Assembly (NCBI GenBank): GCA_963204915.1
Contig: CAUJHS010000090.1
Location: 62,001-126,000, forward strand
Origin: Planctomycetota bacterium
GTDB lineage: Bacteria; Planctomycetota; Planctomycetia; Pirellulales; Pirellulaceae
Reading direction: 5' to 3'
Length of the DNA: 64,000 bases
In this document: piece after piece, positions 54,317-62,591 of the stretch
Layout of the letters: each line of letters opens with the position of its first letter
How positions within the stretch are numbered: the first letter of the stretch is position 1
Made by a program: the position numbers and the translations under genes
Notes under the pieces: model-generated
Database searches by the model: none
Told to the model about the DNA's origin: nothing
The model's input: the letters and a program-made list of their open reading frames with translations, nothing else

Positions 54317-54400
54317 TAAACGCGCTTTTTTCGGGGGTAGCCCCTCGGGAAAGCACTATGGGCGCCCTCGGTTGTTAGCGGGTACCCTATTAAAAGCGAA

Positions 54401-54429
54401 ACCCCCGGGACGCGGTAACGTCCGGGGGT
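54401..54429. terminator. GC-rich hairpin before the integrase
   Basis: ACCCCCGGGACG (54401-54412) pairs with CGTCCGGGGGT (54419-54429), with one bulged G and a six-base loop. It lies 32 bp before the integrase ATG. It could insulate integrase from upstream transcription. Confidence 0.55.
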
Positions 54430-54461
54430 GTCTTACCATTTCAACCTGAAACGGAGGTTTT

Positions 54462-56597
54462 ATGGCTACTGCTATTCTATCGCAAGGTTCGGTTTCGTCG
54501 CTATCGGGTACCGGGGCCGCTTACGTCCGGGTATCCACGGACGAACAAAACCCGACCCGGCAATATGAGTCTATCGCCGCATTTGCCGACCGGTACGGGG
54601 TAGCGATTGCATCCCCTTCGCATTACTTCATTGATGAAGGGTGGTCTAGGGACAAGGCCGACAAACGCCCCCGGTTTCAACAGTTGTTACGGGAAGTAAA
54701 AGGGGGCCGCATTCAATGGATTGTTGTAGACCGTCTTGACCGGTTCGGTACGAAAGACCCTCACCAGTTGATTGCGTACCTTTATCAGTTACGCGAATCA
54801 GGCTGCAAGCTATTTGATGCGGGGGGCAAAGAGTGGACCGGGGAAGATGTGGCAACGATTGTTACCGCCGTTTTAGAGGGCGAGAAATCTAAGCAAGAGC
54901 AACGCGAAAAATCGTATCGAATTTTGACCGGCATGGTTTCAAAGGCCGCTCAAGGGGAGTGGCAGGGCGGTACGGTCAAACTCGGGTTCGATGTTGCCTG
55001 TTATGATCGGTCAACCGACGTTGAATTGTGGCGGGTCATTTTTGATGGTAGGCACAAACGCTTGCAAGTTTTCCCCGATGGCACTAGCAAGCGGTTCGAT
55101 GGGAAGGGGAATTTTCCGCGGTCACAACCGACCGAGGTTTTAAGACTTGCCCCCAGTAATGACCCGTCAAAGATCGAGGCTATCCGGGCCGTGTTTAAAC
55201 GCTTTGCAACCGAGCAAATCAGTTTTTCGGCGCTAGGCAAATATCTTTGCTCTGACCTGGGGTTTCGCAATTCAATGGGCGGTTTCCTACAACCCCGCCA
55301 CGTTCGGCAAATGTTGGCGGACCCGTCCTATCGTGGGTCCTATTCGTTCAACAAATGGCATGCGGGGCGGTTTCATTCGTACAGCAAGCAAGATAACTCG
55401 GTTCGGGAAACAACGCCCGGGTATCGTGCGAATGACCCGCAAGACTGGATTATCTCCCCGCAAATCTTTGAGCCGTTGATTGATGAAAAAACTTGGGGAC
55501 TCGTTCAAAAGAAACTAGGCCGGTACGGACACAAACGGAGCGCCCCACGTTCCAAAACTTTGTTTCTATCGGGGCTAGTTGTCTGCGGACATTGCGGGGC
55601 CCCGATGGTTGGCCGTTCCAACGGGAAAGAAGACCGGAACGAATTTTATTGCGGTACATATTCAAGGTATCAACAACAGCATAAGGTTGCCGATTCGCCT
55701 TGCATGCGGAATGGTGTCTTTCAAAAGGTGCTTGCCGGTTATGTCGATGACTGGTTGCGGACAACGGGCAAAATGGTTTCAACGATTGCCCCTGCGATTA
55801 GTGCAAAGAAGTTAACCGGGCCCTTACGCGACCAAGGGCAAGGCCATTTCAGAGCATACGCCGAAGCATTAGACCGCATTGCGGAATACTTGGAGGCCAA
55901 CGCCCCCGAGGGTTTAGCCGCTGCCGAGAATGCCGCAAAGATCGTTGATAAGAACGGGCAGTATATCGGGGACGATTTCAACGTATTGAACGCGGGTTTG
56001 ATCCGTGAGTATAGACGCGCGTTTTCCCATGAAGGGGTCCTAGCCGAGATAGACCGACTCGACACGCAACATACAGAGTTAACCCGGGGCCTTGCCCATG
56101 CCAACACCGATAGGGCCAGGGCCAAACTAAACCGGGAACTGGCGAAACTGGAAACTCGGTTGACGGACCTTGAACAACAGGGCGAACGATTGGCCGAAAC
56201 CGCAGAACAACACTTGCGAGAATGGCGACAAGTTTGCCAGCAACTAACCGCCGCCATGAAAGCTATCAAGGGTAATAGTCACGCCCACAAGGCCGAAGCG
56301 TACCGGACTGTGATAGACCGAATTGAATGCTTTTTCACGCCCACGGGCCATACGAAATTTGGGGCTAAGGGCATTCGTGGAACGCGCCTAAGCAAGGTGG
56401 TTATTCACCCCATAACGGGCGGCTCCCATGAGATTGACCCTCAAAAAATCCAGCAAAATCAGGACTCGTCGCAGCAATCATCCGCAAGCCCGTTTGACTT
56501 TCCGCTGTCCCAGCTGAAAACTGCGGTGCGTCCCGTGTTTGGATCAAAACGCAGGATCATGCCGGGATCGGCTCCCTGCGGGATATCGGAAAAGTAA
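54462..56597 (+). CDS. Large serine integrase
   Basis: The 711-residue recombinase has a resolvase catalytic domain with Ser25 in YVRVST. IVVDRLDRFGTKDP follows, then the recombinase domain and a zinc ribbon (VCGHCGAPMVG with a later Cys pair, ~373-405). A long coiled-coil tail lies between about 545 and 590. GGAGG is 4 bp upstream of ATG. The frame runs through the right attachment site. Residues 1-675 are element-coded and the last ~35 residues use host DNA. In the circular form the frame would instead continue with GAYLMRFLLTRMYCPAA and stop at 45754, giving 696 residues. Confidence 0.92.
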   Translation: MATAILSQGSVSSLSGTGAAYVRVSTDEQNPTRQYESIAAFADRYGVAIASPSHYFIDEGWSRDKADKRPRFQQLLREVKGGRIQWIVVDRLDRFGTKDPHQLIAYLYQLRESGCKLFDAGGKEWTGEDVATIVTAVLEGEKSKQEQREKSYRILTGMVSKAAQGEWQGGTVKLGFDVACYDRSTDVELWRVIFDGRHKRLQVFPDGTSKRFDGKGNFPRSQPTEVLRLAPSNDPSKIEAIRAVFKRFATEQISFSALGKYLCSDLGFRNSMGGFLQPRHVRQMLADPSYRGSYSFNKWHAGRFHSYSKQDNSVRETTPGYRANDPQDWIISPQIFEPLIDEKTWGLVQKKLGRYGHKRSAPRSKTLFLSGLVVCGHCGAPMVGRSNGKEDRNEFYCGTYSRYQQQHKVADSPCMRNGVFQKVLAGYVDDWLRTTGKMVSTIAPAISAKKLTGPLRDQGQGHFRAYAEALDRIAEYLEANAPEGLAAAENAAKIVDKNGQYIGDDFNVLNAGLIREYRRAFSHEGVLAEIDRLDTQHTELTRGLAHANTDRARAKLNRELAKLETRLTDLEQQGERLAETAEQHLREWRQVCQQLTAAMKAIKGNSHAHKAEAYRTVIDRIECFFTPTGHTKFGAKGIRGTRLSKVVIHPITGGSHEIDPQKIQQNQDSSQQSSASPFDFPLSQLKTAVRPVFGSKRRIMPGSAPCGISEK
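56483..56498. other. Right attachment site (attR)
   Basis: CGCAAG (56483-56488) is shared with the left end. CGTTTGAC (56491-56498) is host sequence and is the complement of the left host half-site GTCAAACG. The restored target is thus a dyad with a 6-bp centre. Confidence 0.75.
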
Positions 56598-56785
56598 ATC
56601 GCACCGTCAGGCGCAGCAGCAGGTCCCTCGGTTAATCCGCCCGATATCGGCGCCGATCGAGTAAACAACAATTCGAGCCGCGCGTTGGGACTGACGATTT
56701 CTTCGCCAATGGGGGCAGGAATGTCGTTCTGATGCGTCTGGCCAAACGTCGCGCTAAGTGCAACTGCTAAACAGACGTAATTAAT
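56489..56785 (-). pseudogene. SMP-30/gluconolactonase-type gene, 5' part, cut by mobile element
   Basis: In frame the fragment reads INYVCLAVALSATFGQ (a signal peptide), then GGLTEGPAAAPDGAIYFSDIPQG and ILRFDPNTG, ending at SNG at the junction. Joined to 44902-45690 it gives an in-frame gene of 362 codons. The codon at the expected start (56785-56783) is ATT with GGAG about 9 bp upstream; no ATG, GTG or TTG precedes it. The start has either drifted or uses rare AUU. Confidence 0.8.
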
Positions 56786-56887
56786 CGTGCGTTCTCCAAT
56801 TTATAGAAAGAGAACGCCTATCTTGCGGCGTAAAGCCAGCGATTGCAATGACACTTGCTGCTTCAAGAGGCAAATGCCGACCGAACC

Positions 56888-57088
56888 TCAAACGACCCAG
56901 GTTGCGAGCACATACAAAACGACGAAAATCACAGCGATGAAAGCCAACACCCACAGTCCAAAACGCCAAGCATGTGCAAGAATCGGTCCCATTAACTCAT
57001 GGCGAGTCGCACCGTAAACCAAACTTACAGCCACGACCAAAGGCAGCAGAAACCAAAGTTGATTGTAAATCGTCGTGGCAAGCAACAT
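56888..57088 (-). CDS. Small two-helix membrane protein
   Basis: This 66-residue protein has two transmembrane helices, WFLLPLVVAVSLVYGATRH and FGLWVLAFIAVIFVVLYVLA. It lacks a recognisable family. It lies in the direction of, and upstream of, the split SMP-30-type gene and may have been cotranscribed with it. Confidence 0.55.
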   Translation of the reverse strand: MLLATTIYNQLWFLLPLVVAVSLVYGATRHELMGPILAHAWRFGLWVLAFIAVIFVVLYVLATWVV

Positions 57089-57186
57089 GATTGTTCGCGA
57101 GAGAAAGAAGCGTCAAATCGCCGTAGTTCCCAATCACTCATCTAAAATTAAATGGCATCTACGAACATTTCCATAATCCACAAGAA

Positions 57187-57738
57187 CTAATCGATCTCAT
57201 CGTCGGGAGGCGGCCGTTCAGTCTCCTCTTCCGGCGCCGGCAGGACAGGACCAGCGAAAGCGTCGTAGATTGCTAACACATTAAGCAGGCCCGCAACCAA
57301 AGTGTATAACGTCGATAATTCCCAAAGCTTATTATAATCTTCGTGCCATGATGCAAGCTCGTCATACGCATTCGGCAGCACGGGTTGACGTGGCGGCGCC
57401 ATAAGTCCGCCAAAGAGCGGAACCTTGTCGTGCATTACGCGATAGTTTTGCACCAAGGCAGGCAGCGCGGGCGCTCCGACGAACACTTGACAGATGTACT
57501 GTAAGCGTCGGTCTGTTGGCGTCCACGAGGCGTAAACCGCTTTTCCGTCGGCAAGGGCCAAGCCAAAGAAATACGTTCCCAAGATACAAACCATAAAAAG
57601 CGCGCCCTTGGCGTAACGCCGTTGATACACATGACCGGCTCCGGGCCAAAGCCAAGCGAGCACGGCCGCGACTAATGGATCGCGCAAATCAACTTCGACG
57701 ATTTCAGGGGCGTCGGCCGGAGGAGTAGTTGCAGTCAT
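57187..57738 (-). CDS. DUF6677-like membrane protein
   Basis: From MTATTPPADAPE (57738) the protein has 183 residues. It shows AWLWPGAGHVYQRRYAKGALFM, a segment of planctomycete DUF6677-type proteins, then a hydrophobic ILGTYFFGLALA and a final helix YTLVAGLLNVLAIYDAF. An acidic tail (EEETERPPPDDEID) ends it. Membrane protein of unknown role. It sits 43 bp downstream of the nfi gene on the same strand. Confidence 0.68.
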   Translation of the reverse strand: MTATTPPADAPEIVEVDLRDPLVAAVLAWLWPGAGHVYQRRYAKGALFMVCILGTYFFGLALADGKAVYASWTPTDRRLQYICQVFVGAPALPALVQNYRVMHDKVPLFGGLMAPPRQPVLPNAYDELASWHEDYNKLWELSTLYTLVAGLLNVLAIYDAFAGPVLPAPEEETERPPPDDEID

Positions 57739-57780
57739 ACCTGTGCGGGGCAGGGAGCATCGCAATCGAATCTCCCCATT

Positions 57781-58500
57781 CTACCGGATCGGGCTATCCA
57801 AGCCAGAGCAGGTTATCCGCCGGTACTCATTTACAACGTGATTTGCCATGCGCGTTGTCTCGGGCAAACGAAAACGTGGGGTCAATCGCAAGATCCAATC
57901 TCGCGCGGTGGGCAACGAAATTCGATGCCCGATCGATACGAACAGCGGACGTACAAAGTCTTGGGTGCGTAGCACACTGCCGATAATCTCGTTGGCGTCT
58001 TCCAAAGGGGAGTAGTCGCCGCGACGTGGCCCCAGCGGGCCAAACTCGCCGATTAGGCGCGTCTTCGCACATCCAATAGTTGCTCGATCCAGGTAAACTC
58101 CCAAGTGGCAAGCAAGGCCAAATCGTCGAGGGTGCGCCAAACCTTGACCGTCGCAAACGATCAGATCCGGCTGACGATTCAGTTTTTCGACCGCTTCAAC
58201 CAGCGGCGGTAATTCGCGCAATGAAAAAACGCCGGGGGAGTAGGGAAAAGTCGCGCGGGTTTCAACCGTCGCAGTCTCGATGACGGAGAGGTCCGCAGCG
58301 CAAAGCATGACCGCGGCGGCAAACAGTCGATCACTCCGAGTGTCGTATGCGACGTCTACGCCGCAAATAAACTGAATTGACTGCGGTAGTCGGTCTTCGC
58401 GCGAGACTAACGGAGCCATTTCCAATTGCTGGCCGACTGGGTCGTTCGAGGCCAGACGGTTCCCGTCAAAGTGTTCAGGAACGAGCATCTGCTGACCCAC
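57781..58500 (-). CDS. nfi: Endonuclease V
   Basis: The 239-residue DNA repair nuclease cleaves near deoxyinosine. Key segments are FICGVDVAYD with the catalytic Asp, FPYSPGVFSLRE (the PYxPG wedge and the Glu) and LIVCDGQGLAHPRRFGLACHLGV with a further Asp. The start is GTG 58500 or ATG 58488. Only 2 bp separate it from the upstream gene, so they form an operon. Confidence 0.93.
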   Translation of the reverse strand: MGQQMLVPEHFDGNRLASNDPVGQQLEMAPLVSREDRLPQSIQFICGVDVAYDTRSDRLFAAAVMLCAADLSVIETATVETRATFPYSPGVFSLRELPPLVEAVEKLNRQPDLIVCDGQGLAHPRRFGLACHLGVYLDRATIGCAKTRLIGEFGPLGPRRGDYSPLEDANEIIGSVLRTQDFVRPLFVSIGHRISLPTARDWILRLTPRFRLPETTRMANHVVNEYRRITCSGLDSPIR

Positions 58501-58502
58501 AA

Positions 58503-59069
58503 CTAAGCCTTAAATGCCTTCTCGAGTTTCGACAGTACGGCTTTCTCCTTACCGGAAATACTGACGATTCCCAGGAATCCACCGGCTGCCTGCGCAACTT
58601 GCTCGGCCCGATCGAGTATGTTGTCGCGAAGTTTTTCGAATGACTTCGGGTCCATCGTTTTTCGAAGGGTCGACACATAGTCGTACCAAGCGGAGAACAG
58701 CTCCGGGCCTGGCTTTTCGTTCATCCATTTCTCCAAAAGTTCATGTGCCGCAGTGCCAGGCCCAACTCCATGACTTTCTGCAGCCTGGAGAACCGCCATG
58801 CGCTCCTCTCGCACAATTCCGCCATGCGCCCATGCAACTTCCACCAATGGCGCCAAGGTGAGCGCAGCAACCGTTTGTGCATCTAGTCCTAGGTTCAGTA
58901 GACTGCTCAACAATGCTTCGTCACGAATGCCCGCAGCGTTTACCAAGGCGTCTTTCTGCTGAGCGTCCTGAAGCTCGGCGCGGAGGCGTTCAAGCAGCTT
59001 TTGGTCTTGCTGTAAAAAAAACGATTCCTCCAATGCCCGTTTCCGATCGCCAAAAAATTCTTCAGCCAT
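58503..59069 (-). CDS. TerB-like helical protein
   Basis: Starting at MAEEFFGDRKRALEESFF (59069) the protein has 188 residues. It is all-helical. LTLAPLVEVAWAHGGIVREERMAVL is a TerB/DjlA-like segment that resembles a metal-binding tellurite-resistance fold with acidic residues. The C-terminus is Lys/Glu-rich. A longer upstream frame was not used. Function unknown; coupled to endonuclease V. Confidence 0.6.
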   Translation of the reverse strand: MAEEFFGDRKRALEESFFLQQDQKLLERLRAELQDAQQKDALVNAAGIRDEALLSSLLNLGLDAQTVAALTLAPLVEVAWAHGGIVREERMAVLQAAESHGVGPGTAAHELLEKWMNEKPGPELFSAWYDYVSTLRKTMDPKSFEKLRDNILDRAEQVAQAAGGFLGIVSISGKEKAVLSKLEKAFKA

Positions 59070-59444
59070 GAACTTTTGGTCACCCTTGAAAATAGGACAA
59101 AGATTCGACTGGTCGGTATTGTAGGCCCCATGAGCCGCGACGGCCATAGGTCCGTAGAACGAGCACCGTTTCGAATACCGAATGTGACGAACCGCACTGC
59201 TCGACTACCGCGGAGTTTGTTTCGGCAGAACGTGCGTACGCGGTTAGCGCACATGGCGCCGGTCGACTTCCGAGTATCCGAACCATGCGGTAGTTTTGTT
59301 CGCCAAGCGACTTGCCCAGATAGGAATCTCGTCAATATGTAGTACCCAGAACTTGTATGCGCAATCTCCTTCGAACAGTTTTCCAGCACGATAAACAAGT
59401 ATTGCGATTGCCCTAGTATCATATACCTTAAGGTTGAACAATTC
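59070..59444. other. Gene-free divergent region
   Basis: 375 bases between the TerB-like gene and the M20 peptidase. Short frames occur on both strands, but none has a convincing start or composition. Promoters for both directions are expected. Confidence 0.4.
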
Positions 59445-60647
59445 ATGCGCGGAGATTCTATTTCGATGCCTTCTTTAGAAGTCAACACAGATCGTGCGAT
59501 TGACCTGGCGATGCGGTTAATGGCGATCCCCGGCAAGAGTGGTCAGGAACTCGCTGTTTCCAACTTCGTGCGACACACGCTGATTGACGGGGGGATCGAT
59601 CCAAGTTTTCTATTCGATGACAATGCACATCATCGAACGCCATTGGCAGGCGAATGCGGAAACCTCATCTTGAAACTTCCCGGCTCGCTGGCGGGGCCAC
59701 GGCGGATGCTTTCCGCCCATTTGGACACGGTCCCGCTGTGTGTGGGCTCTCAACCGGTATTGCGCGAAGAGCGAATTGAATCGGCCAACCCGCAAACGGC
59801 CCTCGGAGCCGATGACCGAGCTGGCGTCGCCGCTTTGCTTAATGCGGCCCTTACAATTATCGAGAGAAAACTGCCACACCCTCCGCTCACATTTCTTTGG
59901 CCCGTACAGGAAGAAATTGGTTTACACGGCGCAAGATGCGTAGATAAGCAATTATTAGGTGAGCCGGTCCTTGCCTTTAACTGGGATGGCGGCGCCCCAA
60001 CCAAGATCACGGTCGGCGCCACCGGCGGCTGGCGCGGCGAGGTGACAATTACTGGAGTTGCAAGTCATGCCGGAGGAGCGCCAGAGTTTGGCGTAAGCGC
60101 GATTGCCATTGCAGCGATTGCAGTTTCAACCTTACAGCGTGGCGGTTGGCATGGCTTGGTCGAGAAGAACGGACGTCGTGGCACTTCGAACGTGGGCGTC
60201 ATCCAAGGTGGCCAAGCAACCAATGTCGTGGCCGACCATGTTACCTTGCGCGTTGAATCAAGAAGTCACGACCCTTTGTTTCGTCAACAAATCATCGATC
60301 AGTTCCGTGCGGCCTTTGAACAGGCCGCCAGCGAAGTAAAGAATGTCCAAGGTGTTTCGGGACACGTGTGTATGGAGGGGCGCATTGATTACGAAGCGTT
60401 TCGACTTCGCGACGATGAACCCTGTGTGCTTGAGGCAGAGCGTATCATAAGAGCGTTAGGATTTGAGCCTACCCGCGTGATCTCGAATGGCGGGCTCGAC
60501 GCCAACTGGCTTTCCGCTCACGGCATCCCAACGGTGACACTCGGTTGTGGCCAACTTCGACAGCACATGACGACCGAAGCTCTTGACATCAACGACTATT
60601 TACTTGCATGTCGCGTTGCGTTATGCCTCGCAACGTCACTGACATGA
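59445..60647 (+). CDS. M20-family peptidase (PepT-like)
   Basis: The 400-residue dinuclear zinc peptidase has SAHLDTVPLC, LGADDRAGVAAL and QEEIGLHGAR, which carry the metal and catalytic residues. A dimerisation domain includes TGVASHAGGAPEFGVSAI. The internal ATG at 59466 has GGAGA just upstream and may be the true start (393 residues). It would trim tripeptides or similar in the cytoplasm. It stands alone. Confidence 0.85.
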   Translation: MRGDSISMPSLEVNTDRAIDLAMRLMAIPGKSGQELAVSNFVRHTLIDGGIDPSFLFDDNAHHRTPLAGECGNLILKLPGSLAGPRRMLSAHLDTVPLCVGSQPVLREERIESANPQTALGADDRAGVAALLNAALTIIERKLPHPPLTFLWPVQEEIGLHGARCVDKQLLGEPVLAFNWDGGAPTKITVGATGGWRGEVTITGVASHAGGAPEFGVSAIAIAAIAVSTLQRGGWHGLVEKNGRRGTSNVGVIQGGQATNVVADHVTLRVESRSHDPLFRQQIIDQFRAAFEQAASEVKNVQGVSGHVCMEGRIDYEAFRLRDDEPCVLEAERIIRALGFEPTRVISNGGLDANWLSAHGIPTVTLGCGQLRQHMTTEALDINDYLLACRVALCLATSLT

Positions 60648-60705
60648 TGACGAGCCAAGTATCTTCGATGCCGTTTACTCCAGATGAGAGCGGGCGATTC
60701 GTCGC

Positions 60706-61605
60706 TTAGCTAGCCAGCACGATCTGTCGAAAATAACCTGCTTCCGCCCAATTGCGAAACCATTGAGATAACTCAAATTCTAGCGCATCGATGTCGGACT
60801 GGTTTTGTTGGGCAACATAGGCGACGCCATCTCCCACAGTCAAACCGTTGGCCAATGCTGTTAACAACCCAAACTCGCTTTCGCCCACCGCGCTTCGACG
60901 GACAAGGTAGTTTCGTCGTGTTATAACGAGGTAAGTCTTGCTTGGCGCTGGCGTCTGCGGGTTTCGCCCCCGACGAACGTCTGTAATGTACTCATGCACG
61001 GGATAACTGAGCTGTACCAACCGCAGGCAGGGCGCCGGCGTCAATCGCGCTCCGAGCCACTGCACGACGGATAGCGAAGCGAAGTCTTGCGGATCTGCAA
61101 CGCGCTCATGCTCAATGCCCGGACCATCAAAAACTTCGCTGTAGACACGTTCTACCGTCGCCAATTCAATCAAAAAGTCCGCCCAGGTAGGGCCAAGTGA
61201 CTCGAAACTCAAATCTGCAGGTCTTGTTGCTCGAAGGAACGAGGGAAAACTCCTCCCTAACGCGGACAAAGTATAACTATTGGAAGGAAAGGTCTGAAGG
61301 TACTCGCTTGCAAAGGCCTGAAACGCCGTATCGCCCACGGCGTATGCGAACGCAGGAAACTCATCAAGAAGGCAACTGGAAAGACGGGCGAAATATGCGT
61401 TTGAGTAGATCTCTAAACGCTGGATCGCGCTCAATGTCTCCGACGGTTGGATCACCCGTTCAATTTCGGCTTCGCGCATGTCGAAGATTTGATTTGCGTT
61501 CTTGCTCGCGACGCCCGCTTTGACGCCAGCGGGATGCGTGATTACCGTTTGCATCCAAAGTTGTAAGGCATCAAGTTCATCAAACGGCGATTCTTGTGTG
61601 GTCAC
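60706..61605 (-). CDS. DUF2063 partner protein of an MNIO enzyme
   Basis: The 299-residue protein has the DUF2063 N-terminus [14 protein letters not shown] and a second domain with [11 protein letters not shown]. Proteins of this family (BufC/HvfC type) bind precursor peptides and present them to the DUF692 enzyme. Its start overlaps the MNIO gene's stop by 4 bp. The precursor it would recruit is not obvious as a separate gene. Confidence 0.85.
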   Translation of the reverse strand: MTTQESPFDELDALQLWMQTVITHPAGVKAGVASKNANQIFDMREAEIERVIQPSETLSAIQRLEIYSNAYFARLSSCLLDEFPAFAYAVGDTAFQAFASEYLQTFPSNSYTLSALGRSFPSFLRATRPADLSFESLGPTWADFLIELATVERVYSEVFDGPGIEHERVADPQDFASLSVVQWLGARLTPAPCLRLVQLSYPVHEYITDVRRGRNPQTPAPSKTYLVITRRNYLVRRSAVGESEFGLLTALANGLTVGDGVAYVAQQNQSDIDALEFELSQWFRNWAEAGYFRQIVLAS

Positions 61606-62591
61606 TCGACCTCCGCTGCGACAAAGACCGCTGGGTGGGGTGTCGTCGCCAACTTCACATCATCGCCATGGGTGTACGACGCTTTCGGCGTCTCGGAAGT
61701 TTTATTGGCTTCGCCGTCACATACACCGGCGATGTACCGCTGGGACTTGAGCACTTCCGCGTGCAGAATGGGAAATTCAGGCACTCTTGCGTCCCATTCC
61801 AAAAGGGTCGAAACGTTTTGCGTAAGTTTATATGCCGTTTGAAATAATTTCCAAACCGGATCGATCACTGGGCCGTCGTGTGTGTCAATTAGATGAGTGC
61901 CGCAGTTTGTGTGACCAGCCAAGTGGAACTGCGCAATGCGATGATGCGGCAACGATCGTATATAAGTTTCCGCATGAAATCCGTGATTCACACTCGAAAC
62001 ATAAACATTGTTAATGTCCAAGAGAAGTCCGCAATCCGCGTCATCGGCCATCCGACTGAGAAACTCCCACTCAGGCATCGTCGATGCGGCGAACGTGACA
62101 TAACTGCTGGGGTTTTCCAAGACAATTCGACGTTCTAATACGTCCTGCACGATTTGAATTCGACGAACAACATGCCGTAGCGACTCCTCATTCATTGGAA
62201 TCGGCAGCAAGTCGTGAGTATTGCGCCCGGCCACACCTGTCCAGCAGACGTGGTCAGACACCCATCTGGCGTTTACTGCGTCAGCCAGTGTTTTAAGCTT
62301 TCGCAGATACTTGAAGTTCAGTGGTGCGGTACTGCCGATCGAAAGAGATACTCCATGCATGACCACGGGATATCGTTCTGCGATCTGGTCCAGTACGTAG
62401 CGCGGCCGACCCTCCGAGTCCATAAAGTTTTCGGAGATAATTTCAAACCAATCGACAGCTGGCGTATGACGCAATAGGTAGTCGAAATGAACGGTGCGCA
62501 ACCCAACGCCAAGCCCAAGGTAGGCGTAATCAGATCGTGACTGGGGAGACTCTAGGCAATTCAACCTCCGCAACCTCCCTCTTCGCAACAT
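61602..62591 (-). CDS. DUF692/MNIO multinuclear iron enzyme
   Basis: The 329-residue TIM barrel has the metal-ligand pattern of MNIO enzymes (BufB, MbnB, TglH): [47 protein letters not shown] and LLEWD. Such iron enzymes oxidise cysteine-containing peptides. A TTG start at 62564 would overlap the methyltransferase stop as TTGA, which is an attractive alternative to ATG 62591. The C-terminus is about 40 residues longer than typical. It sits between an ArsM-like gene and the DUF2063 gene. Confidence 0.9.
   Translation of the reverse strand: MLRRGRLRRLNCLESPQSRSDYAYLGLGVGLRTVHFDYLLRHTPAVDWFEIISENFMDSEGRPRYVLDQIAERYPVVMHGVSLSIGSTAPLNFKYLRKLKTLADAVNARWVSDHVCWTGVAGRNTHDLLPIPMNEESLRHVVRRIQIVQDVLERRIVLENPSSYVTFAASTMPEWEFLSRMADDADCGLLLDINNVYVSSVNHGFHAETYIRSLPHHRIAQFHLAGHTNCGTHLIDTHDGPVIDPVWKLFQTAYKLTQNVSTLLEWDARVPEFPILHAEVLKSQRYIAGVCDGEANKTSETPKASYTHGDDVKLATTPHPAVFVAAEVE

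Larger units (their letters stand above)
45690..56488. mobile_element. Serine-integrase element with capsid gene, about 10.8 kb
   Basis: The boundaries come from rejoining the split SMP-30-type gene. Contents in order: a terminator-like hairpin and a candidate structured RNA, operator-like repeats, and a serine-recombinase-like regulator. A Zn-ribbon protein, a 1-kb non-coding region with repeats and a MerR-like DNA-binding protein come next. After these lie a protease-capsid fusion, a broken tape-measure gene, an NrdR-like zinc ribbon and a small unknown. The large serine integrase is last. All genes point right. No terminase, portal, lysis or replication gene is seen. It is either a decayed prophage or a phage-satellite-like element. 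Base usage differs from the host, with many GGG/CCC runs. Confidence 0.85.
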
